A program made the translations under genes and the position numbers. A model generated the notes under the pieces. That model saw nothing but the letters and a program-made list of their open reading frames with translations, was not told the DNA's origin and did no database searches. From the NCBI GenBank assembly GCA_948467675.1, contig CAOKFI010000009.1, positions 1-64,000 of the forward strand: DNA of 64,000 nucleotides, written 5' to 3'. This document shows positions 25,162 to 33,762 of the stretch, piece by piece; within the stretch, counting starts at the first letter, position 1, and each line of letters begins with the position of its first letter. Source of the DNA: an uncultured Porphyromonadaceae bacterium (GTDB taxonomy: Bacteria > Bacteroidota > Bacteroidia > Bacteroidales > Muribaculaceae).

Positions 25162-25947
25162 CTATTTTATCCAGCCTTTTTGTCTGAGCGCTTCGATCGT
25201 ACAATCGAAGCCGCTTTGATATACCCGTTTGATCTCTTTGAGGTTGAATACCCTATATGATGCTATGTCGCGGGTTTCTATAGCCAGATCGCACAGTTCC
25301 ATGTCTGGTATGGCGTTGGTCTTGGCCATGAGATTGTATGTGCGGTGTGCAATATCAATAAGGGTGTTTTTGTGTACTGTGTTGACTAGCGGACTGCAGT
25401 TTATACCGATAAGACGGCGGCATTTGTTGCGTATGGCCCATGCCGGCAGGTTGTGGAGCACACCGCCGTCCACATAATTGGTGCCATGTATTTTCACCGG
25501 CTTGAACACTATCGGAATGCTGCATGACGCGATTATGCGTTCGCCGATAGGGCCTTCGGTAAAGGCCACTCTGCATCCATGGTCGATATCGGTGGCGCAT
25601 ACTACCGTAGGGATGTTCAAGTCTTCCAGATTGTGGACTTTTACGGCCTTCAGTATGAATTTCTTGAACTTGTCGAGTTTGAAGAATCCGTCTTTCGGTA
25701 CGCTGAGTTCGGCGAAATCGCTGAATTTGGCATTGGAGAACAGATCGAGCATGTCGTCGGTCGAAACCCCGGCAGCATAAAGCACGCTTACTATCGAGCC
25801 GGCGCTCACACCTGCTATAATGTCAGGCCGCAGTCCGCACGATTCAATTGCTTTCAAGGCTCCTACATGGGCAAAGCCCCGGGCGCCGCCGCCGCTGAGG
25901 GCAACACCTAACTTATATGGCTTTGTAAATGATCTGAGCACTGTCAC
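25162..25947 (-). CDS. Patatin-like phospholipase (RssA-type)
   Basis: A patatin-family serine acyl hydrolase of about 261 residues. It has the oxyanion loop GGGARGFAHVGAL, the nucleophile elbow GVSAGS, and the catalytic DGG in YVDGGVLHN. It has no signal peptide; such RssA/YchK-like proteins are cytoplasmic or membrane-associated. The frame stays open up to 26046, but the promoter box at 25966 places the start downstream, most likely a GTG at 25947 (or 25941). The gene is divergent from valS. Confidence 0.88.
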   Translation of the reverse strand: MTVLRSFTKPYKLGVALSGGGARGFAHVGALKAIESCGLRPDIIAGVSAGSIVSVLYAAGVSTDDMLDLFSNAKFSDFAELSVPKDGFFKLDKFKKFILKAVKVHNLEDLNIPTVVCATDIDHGCRVAFTEGPIGERIIASCSIPIVFKPVKIHGTNYVDGGVLHNLPAWAIRNKCRRLIGINCSPLVNTVHKNTLIDIAHRTYNLMAKTNAIPDMELCDLAIETRDIASYRVFNLKEIKRVYQSGFDCTIEALRQKGWIK

Positions 25948-25965
25948 ACATTCTTTTATACAGTG

Positions 25966-25973
25966 CAAAATTA
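25966..25973 (-). promoter_or_regulatory. -7 box of the patatin gene
   Basis: TAATTTTG on the minus strand, 18 bases from the GTG at 25947. It faces the valS promoter 43 bases away. Confidence 0.55.
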
Positions 25974-26015
25974 GCGTATTTTTCGGTGAAAATATGCTTT
26001 TTGGAGGATAATTAG

Positions 26016-26023
26016 TATTTTTG
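26016..26023 (+). promoter_or_regulatory. -7 box of valS
   Basis: TATTTTTG, 26 bases before the ATG at 26050. Confidence 0.6.
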
Positions 26024-26049
26024 CATCCGCATTTCTTAATTGTCACATC

Positions 26050-28674
26050 ATGAACGAGCTTTCAACAAAATACGATCCCAAGGAAGTTGAGGACAAATGG
26101 TATGAATACTGGATGGAGCACCGTCTGTTCCATTCCGAACCTGACGGTCGCGAACCGTTCTGTATTGTAATCCCGCCGCCAAATGTGACAGGTGTGCTTC
26201 ACATGGGGCACATGCTCAATAATACGATTCAGGATATTCTGACCCGTCGTGCCAGAATGATGGGCAAGAATGCTCTCTGGGTGCCTGGTACCGATCATGC
26301 CGCAATATCTACGGAAGCCAAGGTGGTAGCGAAACTTGCTGCCGAAGGTATCAGTAAGACAGATCTTACCCGCGAGGAGTTTCTGAAACATGCCTGGGAC
26401 TGGACCGACAAGTACGGAGGCATAATCCTGAAACAGTTGCGCAAACTGGGCGCTTCTTGCGACTGGGAACGCACGGCGTTTACTATGGACGAACTCCGTT
26501 CGAAAAGCGTGATACGCGTGTTCTGCGATCTATATAATAAAGGTCTCATATACCGTGGCGTGCGTATGGTCAACTGGGATCCTAAAGCACTGACCGCTCT
26601 TTCCGACGAGGAAGTCATATATAAGGAGGAACAGAGCCATCTTTACCATCTGCGATATAAAGTGGAAGGTGAGGACGGCAAATATATAGTCGTGGCCACG
26701 ACCCGTCCGGAGACGATACTCGGCGATACTGCCGTATGTGTCAATCCGAATGACGAGCGCTATACCTGGCTCAAAGGCAAGAATGTGATCGTGCCGTTGG
26801 TGGGACGTGCCGTGCCTATCATAATGGACGAATATGTGGAGATGGATTTCGGTACCGGCTGTCTGAAAGTGACACCTGCACATGATGTCAATGACTATAT
26901 GCTCGGCGATAAATACGGATTGCCTTCGATCGACATATTCAATGACAACGGGACGATATCCGAACAGGGCGGCATGTATGTCGGCATGGATCGTTTCGAT
27001 GTGCGTAAGCAGATCATGGCAGATCTTGAAGCAGCCGGACTTGTTGAAAAAGTCGAGGACTATGTCAACAAGGTGGGTCATTCAGAGCGCACCGATGCCG
27101 TGATAGAGCCTAAACTGTCGATGCAGTGGTTTGTAAAGATGGAGACTCTGGCCAAGCCTGCGCTGGAGGCTGTTGAGACGGACTATATAAAATATGTGCC
27201 GGCGAAGTTCAAGAACCTGTATCGCCACTGGATGACCAATATCAAGGACTGGTGTATATCGCGCCAGTTGTGGTGGGGACACCAGATTCCGGCATACTTC
27301 CTGCCCGGCGGTGGCTTCGTGGTTGCGGAAACGAAAGAAGAAGCGCTTGTAAAAGCGATTGAGAAGAGCGGAGACGCTTCGTTGACTCTCAGCGATCTCA
27401 AGCAGGATCCGGATTGCCTCGACACATGGTTCTCATCATGGCTGTGGCCGATTTCGCTGTTCAATGGCATTCTCGATCCGGATAACGAGGAGTTCAGATA
27501 CTATTATCCGACTACCGATCTCGTTACGGCGCCCGACATTATATTCTTCTGGGTTTCGCGCATGATAATAGCCGGATATGAATTCTGCGGGGACAAGCCT
27601 TTCAGCAATGTGTATTTTACCGGTATAGTACGTGACAAACTCGGGCGCAAGATGTCGAAATCGCTCGGCAACTCTCCTGATCCGTTGGAGCTGATAGCCA
27701 AATACGGTGCCGACGGCGTACGTATGGGTATTATGCTCGCTGCTCCCGCCGGTCATGATATAATGTATGATGACTCACTGTGCGAACAGGGCCGTAATTT
27801 CTGCAATAAGATATGGAATGCATTCCGTCTTGTCAAAGGACTGAATGTGGCCGATATCGAACAGCCACAGGCTGCCCATGAGGCTGTAAGGTGGTTCCGT
27901 GCGAAACTGGCCGCTTCAGTGGCCGAGATCGATGATCTTTTTGGCAAGTTCCGCATATCGGAGGCATTGATGGTCGTGTACCGTCTGTTCTGGGATGAGT
28001 TCTCGTCCTGGTATCTCGAGATGGTGAAACCGGCCTATGGTTCGCCGATGGATACAGCTACTTATGAGGCGACTTTGAAATTTTTCGATGATCTGTTGCG
28101 CCTGTTGCATCCGTTTATGCCGTTTATCACCGAGGAACTTTGGCAGCATCTTCAGGAGCGTGCCGACGGAGAGTCGGTCATGTATGCCCCGATGCCCGGT
28201 ATGGATGGCGCCGATGCGGATGTGCTTGCTTCTATGGAAAATGCCAAGGAGGTTGTGATCGGAGTGCGTAGCGTACGTGCGTCGAAAAATATAGCTCCCA
28301 AACAACCGCTTGAGTTGCGTGTGGTAGGCTCAGCTCCGGTAGCTGAAGCCGGAATAGTCGGTAAGCTGGCCAATCTTTCGGCGATCACTCATGTTGAAGC
28401 CAAAGATCCGGCTGCAGCTTCGTTTATGGTCGGTGCTGTCGAATTCAATGTTCCGTTGGAAGACAGTATCGATGTTGAAGCCGAAATAGCTAAAATGCAG
28501 AAAGATCTCGAGTATTATCAAGGCTTCTTGAACTCGGTGCTGAAAAAACTCGGAAACGAGCGTTTCGTCTCGAATGCTCCCGCGGCTGTAGTTGATGCCG
28601 AACGTCGCAAGCAGGCCGATGCCGAAGCTAAGATCGCAGCGCTTAAAGCCTCTATGGCTGCTCTCGTGCGCTGA
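26050..28674 (+). CDS. valS: Valyl-tRNA synthetase
   Basis: An 874-residue class I aminoacyl-tRNA synthetase. Visible are [14 protein letters not shown] with the HIGH-type motif at residues 51-54, the KMSKS loop at 534-538, the editing domain ([16 protein letters not shown]), a helical anticodon domain, and the C-terminal coiled-coil arm ([20 protein letters not shown]) that contacts the tRNA elbow. Length is normal. It is monocistronic with its own promoter and is followed by a strong hairpin. Confidence 0.98.
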   Translation: MNELSTKYDPKEVEDKWYEYWMEHRLFHSEPDGREPFCIVIPPPNVTGVLHMGHMLNNTIQDILTRRARMMGKNALWVPGTDHAAISTEAKVVAKLAAEGISKTDLTREEFLKHAWDWTDKYGGIILKQLRKLGASCDWERTAFTMDELRSKSVIRVFCDLYNKGLIYRGVRMVNWDPKALTALSDEEVIYKEEQSHLYHLRYKVEGEDGKYIVVATTRPETILGDTAVCVNPNDERYTWLKGKNVIVPLVGRAVPIIMDEYVEMDFGTGCLKVTPAHDVNDYMLGDKYGLPSIDIFNDNGTISEQGGMYVGMDRFDVRKQIMADLEAAGLVEKVEDYVNKVGHSERTDAVIEPKLSMQWFVKMETLAKPALEAVETDYIKYVPAKFKNLYRHWMTNIKDWCISRQLWWGHQIPAYFLPGGGFVVAETKEEALVKAIEKSGDASLTLSDLKQDPDCLDTWFSSWLWPISLFNGILDPDNEEFRYYYPTTDLVTAPDIIFFWVSRMIIAGYEFCGDKPFSNVYFTGIVRDKLGRKMSKSLGNSPDPLELIAKYGADGVRMGIMLAAPAGHDIMYDDSLCEQGRNFCNKIWNAFRLVKGLNVADIEQPQAAHEAVRWFRAKLAASVAEIDDLFGKFRISEALMVVYRLFWDEFSSWYLEMVKPAYGSPMDTATYEATLKFFDDLLRLLHPFMPFITEELWQHLQERADGESVMYAPMPGMDGADADVLASMENAKEVVIGVRSVRASKNIAPKQPLELRVVGSAPVAEAGIVGKLANLSAITHVEAKDPAAASFMVGAVEFNVPLEDSIDVEAEIAKMQKDLEYYQGFLNSVLKKLGNERFVSNAPAAVVDAERRKQADAEAKIAALKASMAALVR

Positions 28675-28697
28675 TAATAAACAATATAGACTTACCG

Positions 28698-28737
28698 TCG
28701 GAGGCCGTGTCGCAATTCTGTGCGACACGGCCTCCGA
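28698..28737 (+). terminator. Strong hairpin after valS
   Basis: A perfect 17-bp stem (28698-28714 with 28721-28737) with a 6-base ATTCTG loop lies between valS and the convergent solute-binding gene. No T run follows on either strand, so it may stop or stabilise transcripts by another route. Confidence 0.55.
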
Positions 28738-28810
28738 TGGTAATAACAGCGTCCGGATTCAGGTCCGGCCAACGTATACAACATTCGATTTATCAGCCGA
28801 GAGAATAGCG

Positions 28811-29629
28811 TCAGTCGAAATAACGTTTGACGAGTTCGCGGTATAGGGGTGTCTCTTTCAGTTGTGTGAGCCAGGAGTTCAGGCTGTCGCATAGCGCCTG
28901 TTCATTTTTTTGCAATACCCATGGCTGAAACTGTGTGAACGATACACCGGTGGAATAGTCGACTTGCGGATAGTCGTCAGACATGCTCCGGGCTATCTGT
29001 TCATTGATCACAGCCAATTGAATCTCTCCGAGGGCTGTCATGATGAACAGTTGCTCTGCGGTGTTAGGTACTTCTCTGATATAGATTGTGTCGCCTATCT
29101 CACGGATCAGGTTCTGTAGTCGTTCTACGTTGGGCGAATTTCGGGTCACATATACAGTATCTCCTCTCAGTCCGAGTGTCGACTCTACCATTTTACGGTG
29201 TCCGGTGGTATCGCGCAACTGTATCAGTACCTGGCGGTCGGAATAGACCGGCTCAGTCACCAGAAAACTGTCGCGGAGAGCTGAAGTCATAGGGAGATTG
29301 GCTGCTACGATGTCAAAACGTCCTGCTCTCAGGCCGGCCAGGCCTTCTGCGGCTGTGGTCACCGGTGTGTACCGGAAATGTATATCATGTGTGCGTGATA
29401 TTATATGGAGTAAATCGTAGTCAACTCCTCCGAGCGTGTCTCCCTTCATGTAGAATGATACAGGAGAATATTGCAGTGCGACATTGACTGTATCGCCAGG
29501 CGCGGTTCCGCACATGTATCTGTGGCGGCAGGCAGAACATTTTTTCAAGGCAATCATGGCACCTACGGCCAAGATGAGCAGCAGAAGCAGTATCGCTATA
29601 TGGCTGTTTCGTTTCTTGAGCGGTTGCAT
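28811..29629 (-). CDS. Membrane-anchored periplasmic solute-binding protein (family 3 type)
   Basis: A 272-residue protein with one N-terminal membrane segment (residues 12-29). The remainder resembles a family 3 periplasmic binding protein: VNVALQYSPVSFYMKGDTLGGVDYDLL, FDIVAANLPMT, and a second lobe ending in ELVKRYFD. This resembles the regulatory half of MltF, but no lytic transglycosylase domain is present. No ABC permease or ATPase lies beside it, so it may sense rather than transport. The ligand is unknown. It is 59 bases after the putative porin gene on the same strand. Confidence 0.8.
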   Translation of the reverse strand: MQPLKKRNSHIAILLLLLILAVGAMIALKKCSACRHRYMCGTAPGDTVNVALQYSPVSFYMKGDTLGGVDYDLLHIISRTHDIHFRYTPVTTAAEGLAGLRAGRFDIVAANLPMTSALRDSFLVTEPVYSDRQVLIQLRDTTGHRKMVESTLGLRGDTVYVTRNSPNVERLQNLIREIGDTIYIREVPNTAEQLFIMTALGEIQLAVINEQIARSMSDDYPQVDYSTGVSFTQFQPWVLQKNEQALCDSLNSWLTQLKETPLYRELVKRYFD

Positions 29630-29688
29630 AGTTATTGACAGTTATATCTGAATATAACGTTTCTGATGCGAAAATGGTCGTCGGGGAA

Positions 29689-31659
29689 TTAATTTGCAAA
29701 GTCTACGGATATTCCCATCTGGAAGCGTCGCGGATTCAGAGGATAGTGTGCTGCCGAGAAATAGTTGCTGCCGCCGAACATGCCCTGATTGAAGTGCGAG
29801 AACAGCACATAGAACCGTGCCCGGCTTAGTTTCATGTTGATATATGCATTCATGAACGGATAGTTGCCTACCTTGACTTCGCGTTGGTTGTAGAAAGACA
29901 TAAGAGCCGGCTGATATCCGAGAGCATTATAGCTTGTATAGTAGTCGCAGTCGATACCGAACTGCACATGCAGGACTTTCGCGACTTTGAACAGCAGGTA
30001 CAGGTTCGAATATACGGTCAACTGCGGCAACGGTATTACGTCCTGATTCGATGAGGTCTGGTATGTCACGCGGTTGTTCCAGTTAAGAGCCTTGAATCTG
30101 AAATCCTGGTTAAGTGATGCCGAAAAGACCTGTACGCTTCCTCCGTGTTGTGTCGGCATTGACCGGTCGTTGAAATAGAGATGATTCTGAATGTTTTCGA
30201 CGCCGACATCGATACGTGTTTTGGTATGCGGTATGTTCAGAATGCCGCCTATACGGAGACTGCGTGTCTTGCCGAAGTCGTTGTCCCACATGAAGTGGTT
30301 TGAGATATAATGTTTCATCAGATACGGAGCCGCTTCGTTGCGGAATGCGCCGTAGCCGGTTATGCTCACGGTATCGCCAAACAGACGGAATCGTGTGGAT
30401 ACATCGCCTTCGACTTTAAGATCGGCGGCTGCCGACCCTATCAGGCCGAATTGTCCGGTGACGTTGTACCGTAGCAGTGAACCCTGACGCTTTGTGAGTT
30501 GCGCCCCTACCCACAGCAGGTTTTCGGTGCCGTTTTCTGGATAAGTGCCGTCTGGAAACGGGGTGAATATCTCCGGATCGCTGTGGTCGAGGGTGTCTGG
30601 TGTCTGTGTGTACCGCCGTATCTGGTGGGTCACAAAAGCGCCGAGTCCGGCTTTCGCGTATTTGTGGAAGCCCTCAAGAAGTGAGATGCCGAATGTATTT
30701 GTCAGAGACCAGTATGATGTGACGTCGAGGGTGGTGGGTCTGAGGTATGTGTTCTGCCAGAATTCTTCGGCTTCCGAGCGGTTGTCGTTTCGGAAGTTGT
30801 GCTCTCCGTTGTCGAATTTCAAGGTCCAGATGAAGCTCGATACCGGAATGTATGTGCGTCTGACGATTGAGTCTTCGTCTTCCTCTGATGATTCTTCCTG
30901 CCAATAGCCTATCTTGTAGCGGTTGTTGATGTAAAGCTGGGTGCCTTTCAGGCGGGAGTGGGCGTTTGTGAGACGTGTCGGTATGCTTTTCGTGTCGACT
31001 GATGTTGATCCGCCCTGAAGTTCAGCCGGATCTGTGATATACAGGTCGTCGGTAATCCCTCCGTTCTCCTTGTTCAGGAAATTCCAGTGATTGAAATAGG
31101 CCTGAAGTTCATAGCGCTCTCCTATGTACGATCCTGAGAATCCCCATATAAGACCTTTGGCCGCCTGGTTGTTGTATGACCCTTTTGAGTATATGTAGTC
31201 TATATTCGCCCCGATCTGCGCTCTTGCGTTGATATTTCCTGAGAATACGGCTTTCAGCCGGTCCTGTGCGGCTTCACGCCCGCCACCGGTGTTGTATGAC
31301 AGAAGGGTCATCGGTATGCGGGTGTTGTAGAATTTCATATTGCGCTGGCTCGGCAACCAGGCTTCCATGGCATCACGGAAAAAGAAATCGCTTATCGGAG
31401 CCCGTTCGAAAAAGAGCATGTTGATGCCTTCTGTCCCGAAATTGCCGGTAGTGGCGTATGCGGGAGATACAACCTCTGACGGGACTGCCTGACGGGAGTA
31501 GTCGATCAGAGATGTATCTATAGTGGCTTCCTCATGTAGTCCGAGCGGAGGTGTGGCTCGCCATGCAAACGACGGTTCTACAACCGTTTCCTTGCCTGTA
31601 GCGACAATGGAGCCTATAATCAGTGCTGACAGTATGATGAGTATGGTTGTCTTTCTCAT
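29689..31659 (-). CDS. Putative porin (Bacteroidetes Porin_10-like)
   Basis: A 656-residue outer-membrane protein with a signal peptide (about 1-22) followed by many amphipathic strands. The N-terminal stretch with NMLFFERAPISDFFF and MEAWLPSQRNMKFYNTRIPMTLLSYN is characteristic of the family annotated as putative porin in Bacteroidetes. It ends in GISVDFAN. Pore properties and substrate are unknown. It has its own -7 box and may be read together with the downstream solute-binding gene. Confidence 0.85.
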   Translation of the reverse strand: MRKTTILIILSALIIGSIVATGKETVVEPSFAWRATPPLGLHEEATIDTSLIDYSRQAVPSEVVSPAYATTGNFGTEGINMLFFERAPISDFFFRDAMEAWLPSQRNMKFYNTRIPMTLLSYNTGGGREAAQDRLKAVFSGNINARAQIGANIDYIYSKGSYNNQAAKGLIWGFSGSYIGERYELQAYFNHWNFLNKENGGITDDLYITDPAELQGGSTSVDTKSIPTRLTNAHSRLKGTQLYINNRYKIGYWQEESSEEDEDSIVRRTYIPVSSFIWTLKFDNGEHNFRNDNRSEAEEFWQNTYLRPTTLDVTSYWSLTNTFGISLLEGFHKYAKAGLGAFVTHQIRRYTQTPDTLDHSDPEIFTPFPDGTYPENGTENLLWVGAQLTKRQGSLLRYNVTGQFGLIGSAAADLKVEGDVSTRFRLFGDTVSITGYGAFRNEAAPYLMKHYISNHFMWDNDFGKTRSLRIGGILNIPHTKTRIDVGVENIQNHLYFNDRSMPTQHGGSVQVFSASLNQDFRFKALNWNNRVTYQTSSNQDVIPLPQLTVYSNLYLLFKVAKVLHVQFGIDCDYYTSYNALGYQPALMSFYNQREVKVGNYPFMNAYINMKLSRARFYVLFSHFNQGMFGGSNYFSAAHYPLNPRRFQMGISVDFAN

Positions 31660-31690
31660 TAAGATATGCAGACTATATCTGTTTAGTCTG

Positions 31691-31698
31691 CAAAATTA
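31691..31698 (-). promoter_or_regulatory. -7 box of the putative porin gene
   Basis: TAATTTTG on the minus strand, 31 bases from the ATG at 31659. Confidence 0.55.
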
Positions 31699-31722
31699 GA
31701 GTAAATCTGTGATTTGTAAGAA

Positions 31723-32742
31723 TTATTGTCCCAAAACTTTACGCACACCGGCCAATGACTGTCCGCGATACAGTTGGGCTCCGGTGGAATCGGCCACGAT
31801 GAAATAGGGGGTGCGTGTCACGGCAAGCTGTTTGAGAGGGAGTGCCGCTATGGCACCGGGCATCCATGCCGATATATATCCGTCGGATTCGGTTGTGATT
31901 TCCGGTTGAGAATGCCATGCGGCGCTGTCTGCCGCTATCGAGATGTCTGCTATACGCAGTTTCTTGCCGGTCATGTTTTCCATTATCCGTGATATCTGCC
32001 TGCGCATGGAGTCAGGACGTTCGTCGGCGTTTCGTGTGAATATCAGCAGCGAATAGTCCGACTCTCCTGCAGTATATGTAGTCATGCTGTCGGCTGCTGT
32101 GTACAGACGTAGCGGTATCAGACTGGAATTTTCTGCAACCGAATCGCGCGCGGCAATTCCGGCCATTATATTTTCGGTAAGGAACTCAGGGCGAGCCTTT
32201 GTGTCGATCAGTTGCAGCAGGGAATCTGCGGCTGTTTCTTGGCCGGTGGCGTCGAATTCGGTAAGAAGCAGTATCGTGGATGTCAGATCTTTCGTGTTGT
32301 TCCTGATATATGCGGCTATGGCACTGTTGACTGCGGCATGGTCTTTGCGGGTAAGGGCATCGCTGTTGTCACGCATGAATCCGGCCATACGTTTGGACAC
32401 ATCGTTGCCTTTCAGAGTCAGTTTGTACGGTTCGGTCCTGTCGATGCTGACTTCGACCGTTTCACCGTTTTTGACGGCCAGGCGCATCAATGGCACGCGG
32501 TCGCTTGTGAAAATCTCGACCAGAGTTTCGGCCGGAGAGTTTCCTGTGAAGTTGAATTTGCCGTCGACAGCTGTAGATGTCAGGGATTTGATGCCTGTAG
32601 TGGTGTAATAGATTATTCTTAGATTCTGTGTGCCGAGGCCATCGACTGTGCCTGTCACGCGAAACTGGCTGTCATCGCCGCATCCGGACATGGTCAGTCC
32701 GATCAATGCTATGAGTAAAAAACTGAATCTTATCGGATTCAT
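31723..32742 (-). CDS. DUF4369 lipoprotein with degenerate thioredoxin-like region
   Basis: A 339-residue lipoprotein (LTMSG then Cys21). Residues about 27-115 form the DUF4369 beta domain (FRVTGTVDGLGTQNLRIIYY, DGKFNFTG). Helices follow, and residues about 225-335 have the strand order of a thioredoxin fold ending in TRTPYFIVADSTGAQLYRGQSL, where the cis-proline position (TP) is kept. The usual CxxC active site of TlpA-like partners is missing, so it is unlikely to be a redox enzyme. Families of this layout act in the periplasm. The function is unknown. Confidence 0.75.
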   Translation of the reverse strand: MNPIRFSFLLIALIGLTMSGCGDDSQFRVTGTVDGLGTQNLRIIYYTTTGIKSLTSTAVDGKFNFTGNSPAETLVEIFTSDRVPLMRLAVKNGETVEVSIDRTEPYKLTLKGNDVSKRMAGFMRDNSDALTRKDHAAVNSAIAAYIRNNTKDLTSTILLLTEFDATGQETAADSLLQLIDTKARPEFLTENIMAGIAARDSVAENSSLIPLRLYTAADSMTTYTAGESDYSLLIFTRNADERPDSMRRQISRIMENMTGKKLRIADISIAADSAAWHSQPEITTESDGYISAWMPGAIAALPLKQLAVTRTPYFIVADSTGAQLYRGQSLAGVRKVLGQ

Positions 32743-32777
32743 CGGAGCAATAGTCGTTATGTTGGTTTAATATCATA

Positions 32778-32785
32778 CAAATGTA
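32778..32785 (-). promoter_or_regulatory. -7 box of the DUF4369 lipoprotein gene
   Basis: TACATTTG on the minus strand, 35 bases from the ATG at 32742. Confidence 0.5.
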
Positions 32786-32802
32786 GTGATTCGGTTTAAA
32801 AT

Positions 32803-33762
32803 ATGCGCTTTATTGACCTGATAAATCGTATAAGACTTGTGTTGCGCTTTGTAGGACTTTCGTTTAAAACCGTTAACTTTGTACCCGTCAAGTCCATTTT
32901 CAAAACAGCAATAACTCTGATACGCCTAATCCGTCATATAATATTTCTGGTTGCGGTGGCATCCGCGATGCCACGTGTATGTGCCCAGATTGTCAACACG
33001 CCAAAGGATCCGATCGATGCCGATAGTGTCCGTCAGGCATTTGATCTCGGGCCGTATTTCGGTCTATATCGTGATAACTATTTTATATTCGGTACGGCCG
33101 TGGGGCCGAAACCGACGAAGGAGAATTCCAATGTCAAGTTTCAGATTTCCATATCGCAACGACTGACTAAGAACACTCTTCCGCTCGGGACTTATCTGTA
33201 TCTGTTCTATACCCAGAAAGTATTCTGGAACGTGCTGGAGAATTCGATGCCGATGACTGATCTGAATTTCAATCCGGGTATAGGTCTCGCCAAACCTCTT
33301 TTCGTGAAAAACCGGTTTATAGGCAAAGCGATGCTTGTGCTGGAGCATGAAAGCAATGGACGTGACGGTGATGCTTCCCGCTCGTGGAACAAGGTTACTT
33401 TCGGGGGCAATATCATTATTGATCCGCAGCTTATGGTTCACGGCAAGGTATGGATACCGATAATTGACGGCATGAACAATAAGGATATCCTGAATTATTG
33501 CGGTATATATCAGGTTGGAACATCGTTCACATCACGCAACCGGCGGTTCGGAGCCTCTGTTATTCTTACCAAACGAAAGGGCTGGAAACTCAATTACAAT
33601 ACGATAGTCGAGCTCAACTACAGGATGTTTGCCAAAGAGAACCAGTATTTCTTCGTGCAGTATTATAACGGTTATGGCGAGGGGCTGCTGGACTACAAGC
33701 AGTTTCACAGTCAGCTGCGTGTCGGCATTGTGATAAAGCCGCCGCTGTTCAGCGACTATTGA
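32803..33762 (+). CDS. pldA: Outer-membrane phospholipase A
   Basis: A 319-residue ORF whose mature part is an OMPLA-type barrel. The catalytic signature EHESNGRDGDASRSWNKV holds His182, Ser184 and Asn196, with the same spacing as E. coli His142, Ser144 and Asn156. The enzyme hydrolyses phospholipids that reach the outer leaflet. The start is uncertain: a strong -7 box lies inside the ORF at 32874, yet no ATG, GTG or TTG lies in frame between it and the signal-peptide core (residues 43-61). The ATG at 32803 would give an unusually long 61-residue leader. The 3' end overlaps the convergent ygiQ gene by seven bases. Confidence 0.88.
   Translation: MRFIDLINRIRLVLRFVGLSFKTVNFVPVKSIFKTAITLIRLIRHIIFLVAVASAMPRVCAQIVNTPKDPIDADSVRQAFDLGPYFGLYRDNYFIFGTAVGPKPTKENSNVKFQISISQRLTKNTLPLGTYLYLFYTQKVFWNVLENSMPMTDLNFNPGIGLAKPLFVKNRFIGKAMLVLEHESNGRDGDASRSWNKVTFGGNIIIDPQLMVHGKVWIPIIDGMNNKDILNYCGIYQVGTSFTSRNRRFGASVILTKRKGWKLNYNTIVELNYRMFAKENQYFFVQYYNGYGEGLLDYKQFHSQLRVGIVIKPPLFSDY
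32874..32881 (+). promoter_or_regulatory. -7 box inside the pldA reading frame
   Basis: TAACTTTG with an upstream TTTG at 32848-32851, 22 bases away. Both lie downstream of the only in-frame ATG. Confidence 0.5.
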
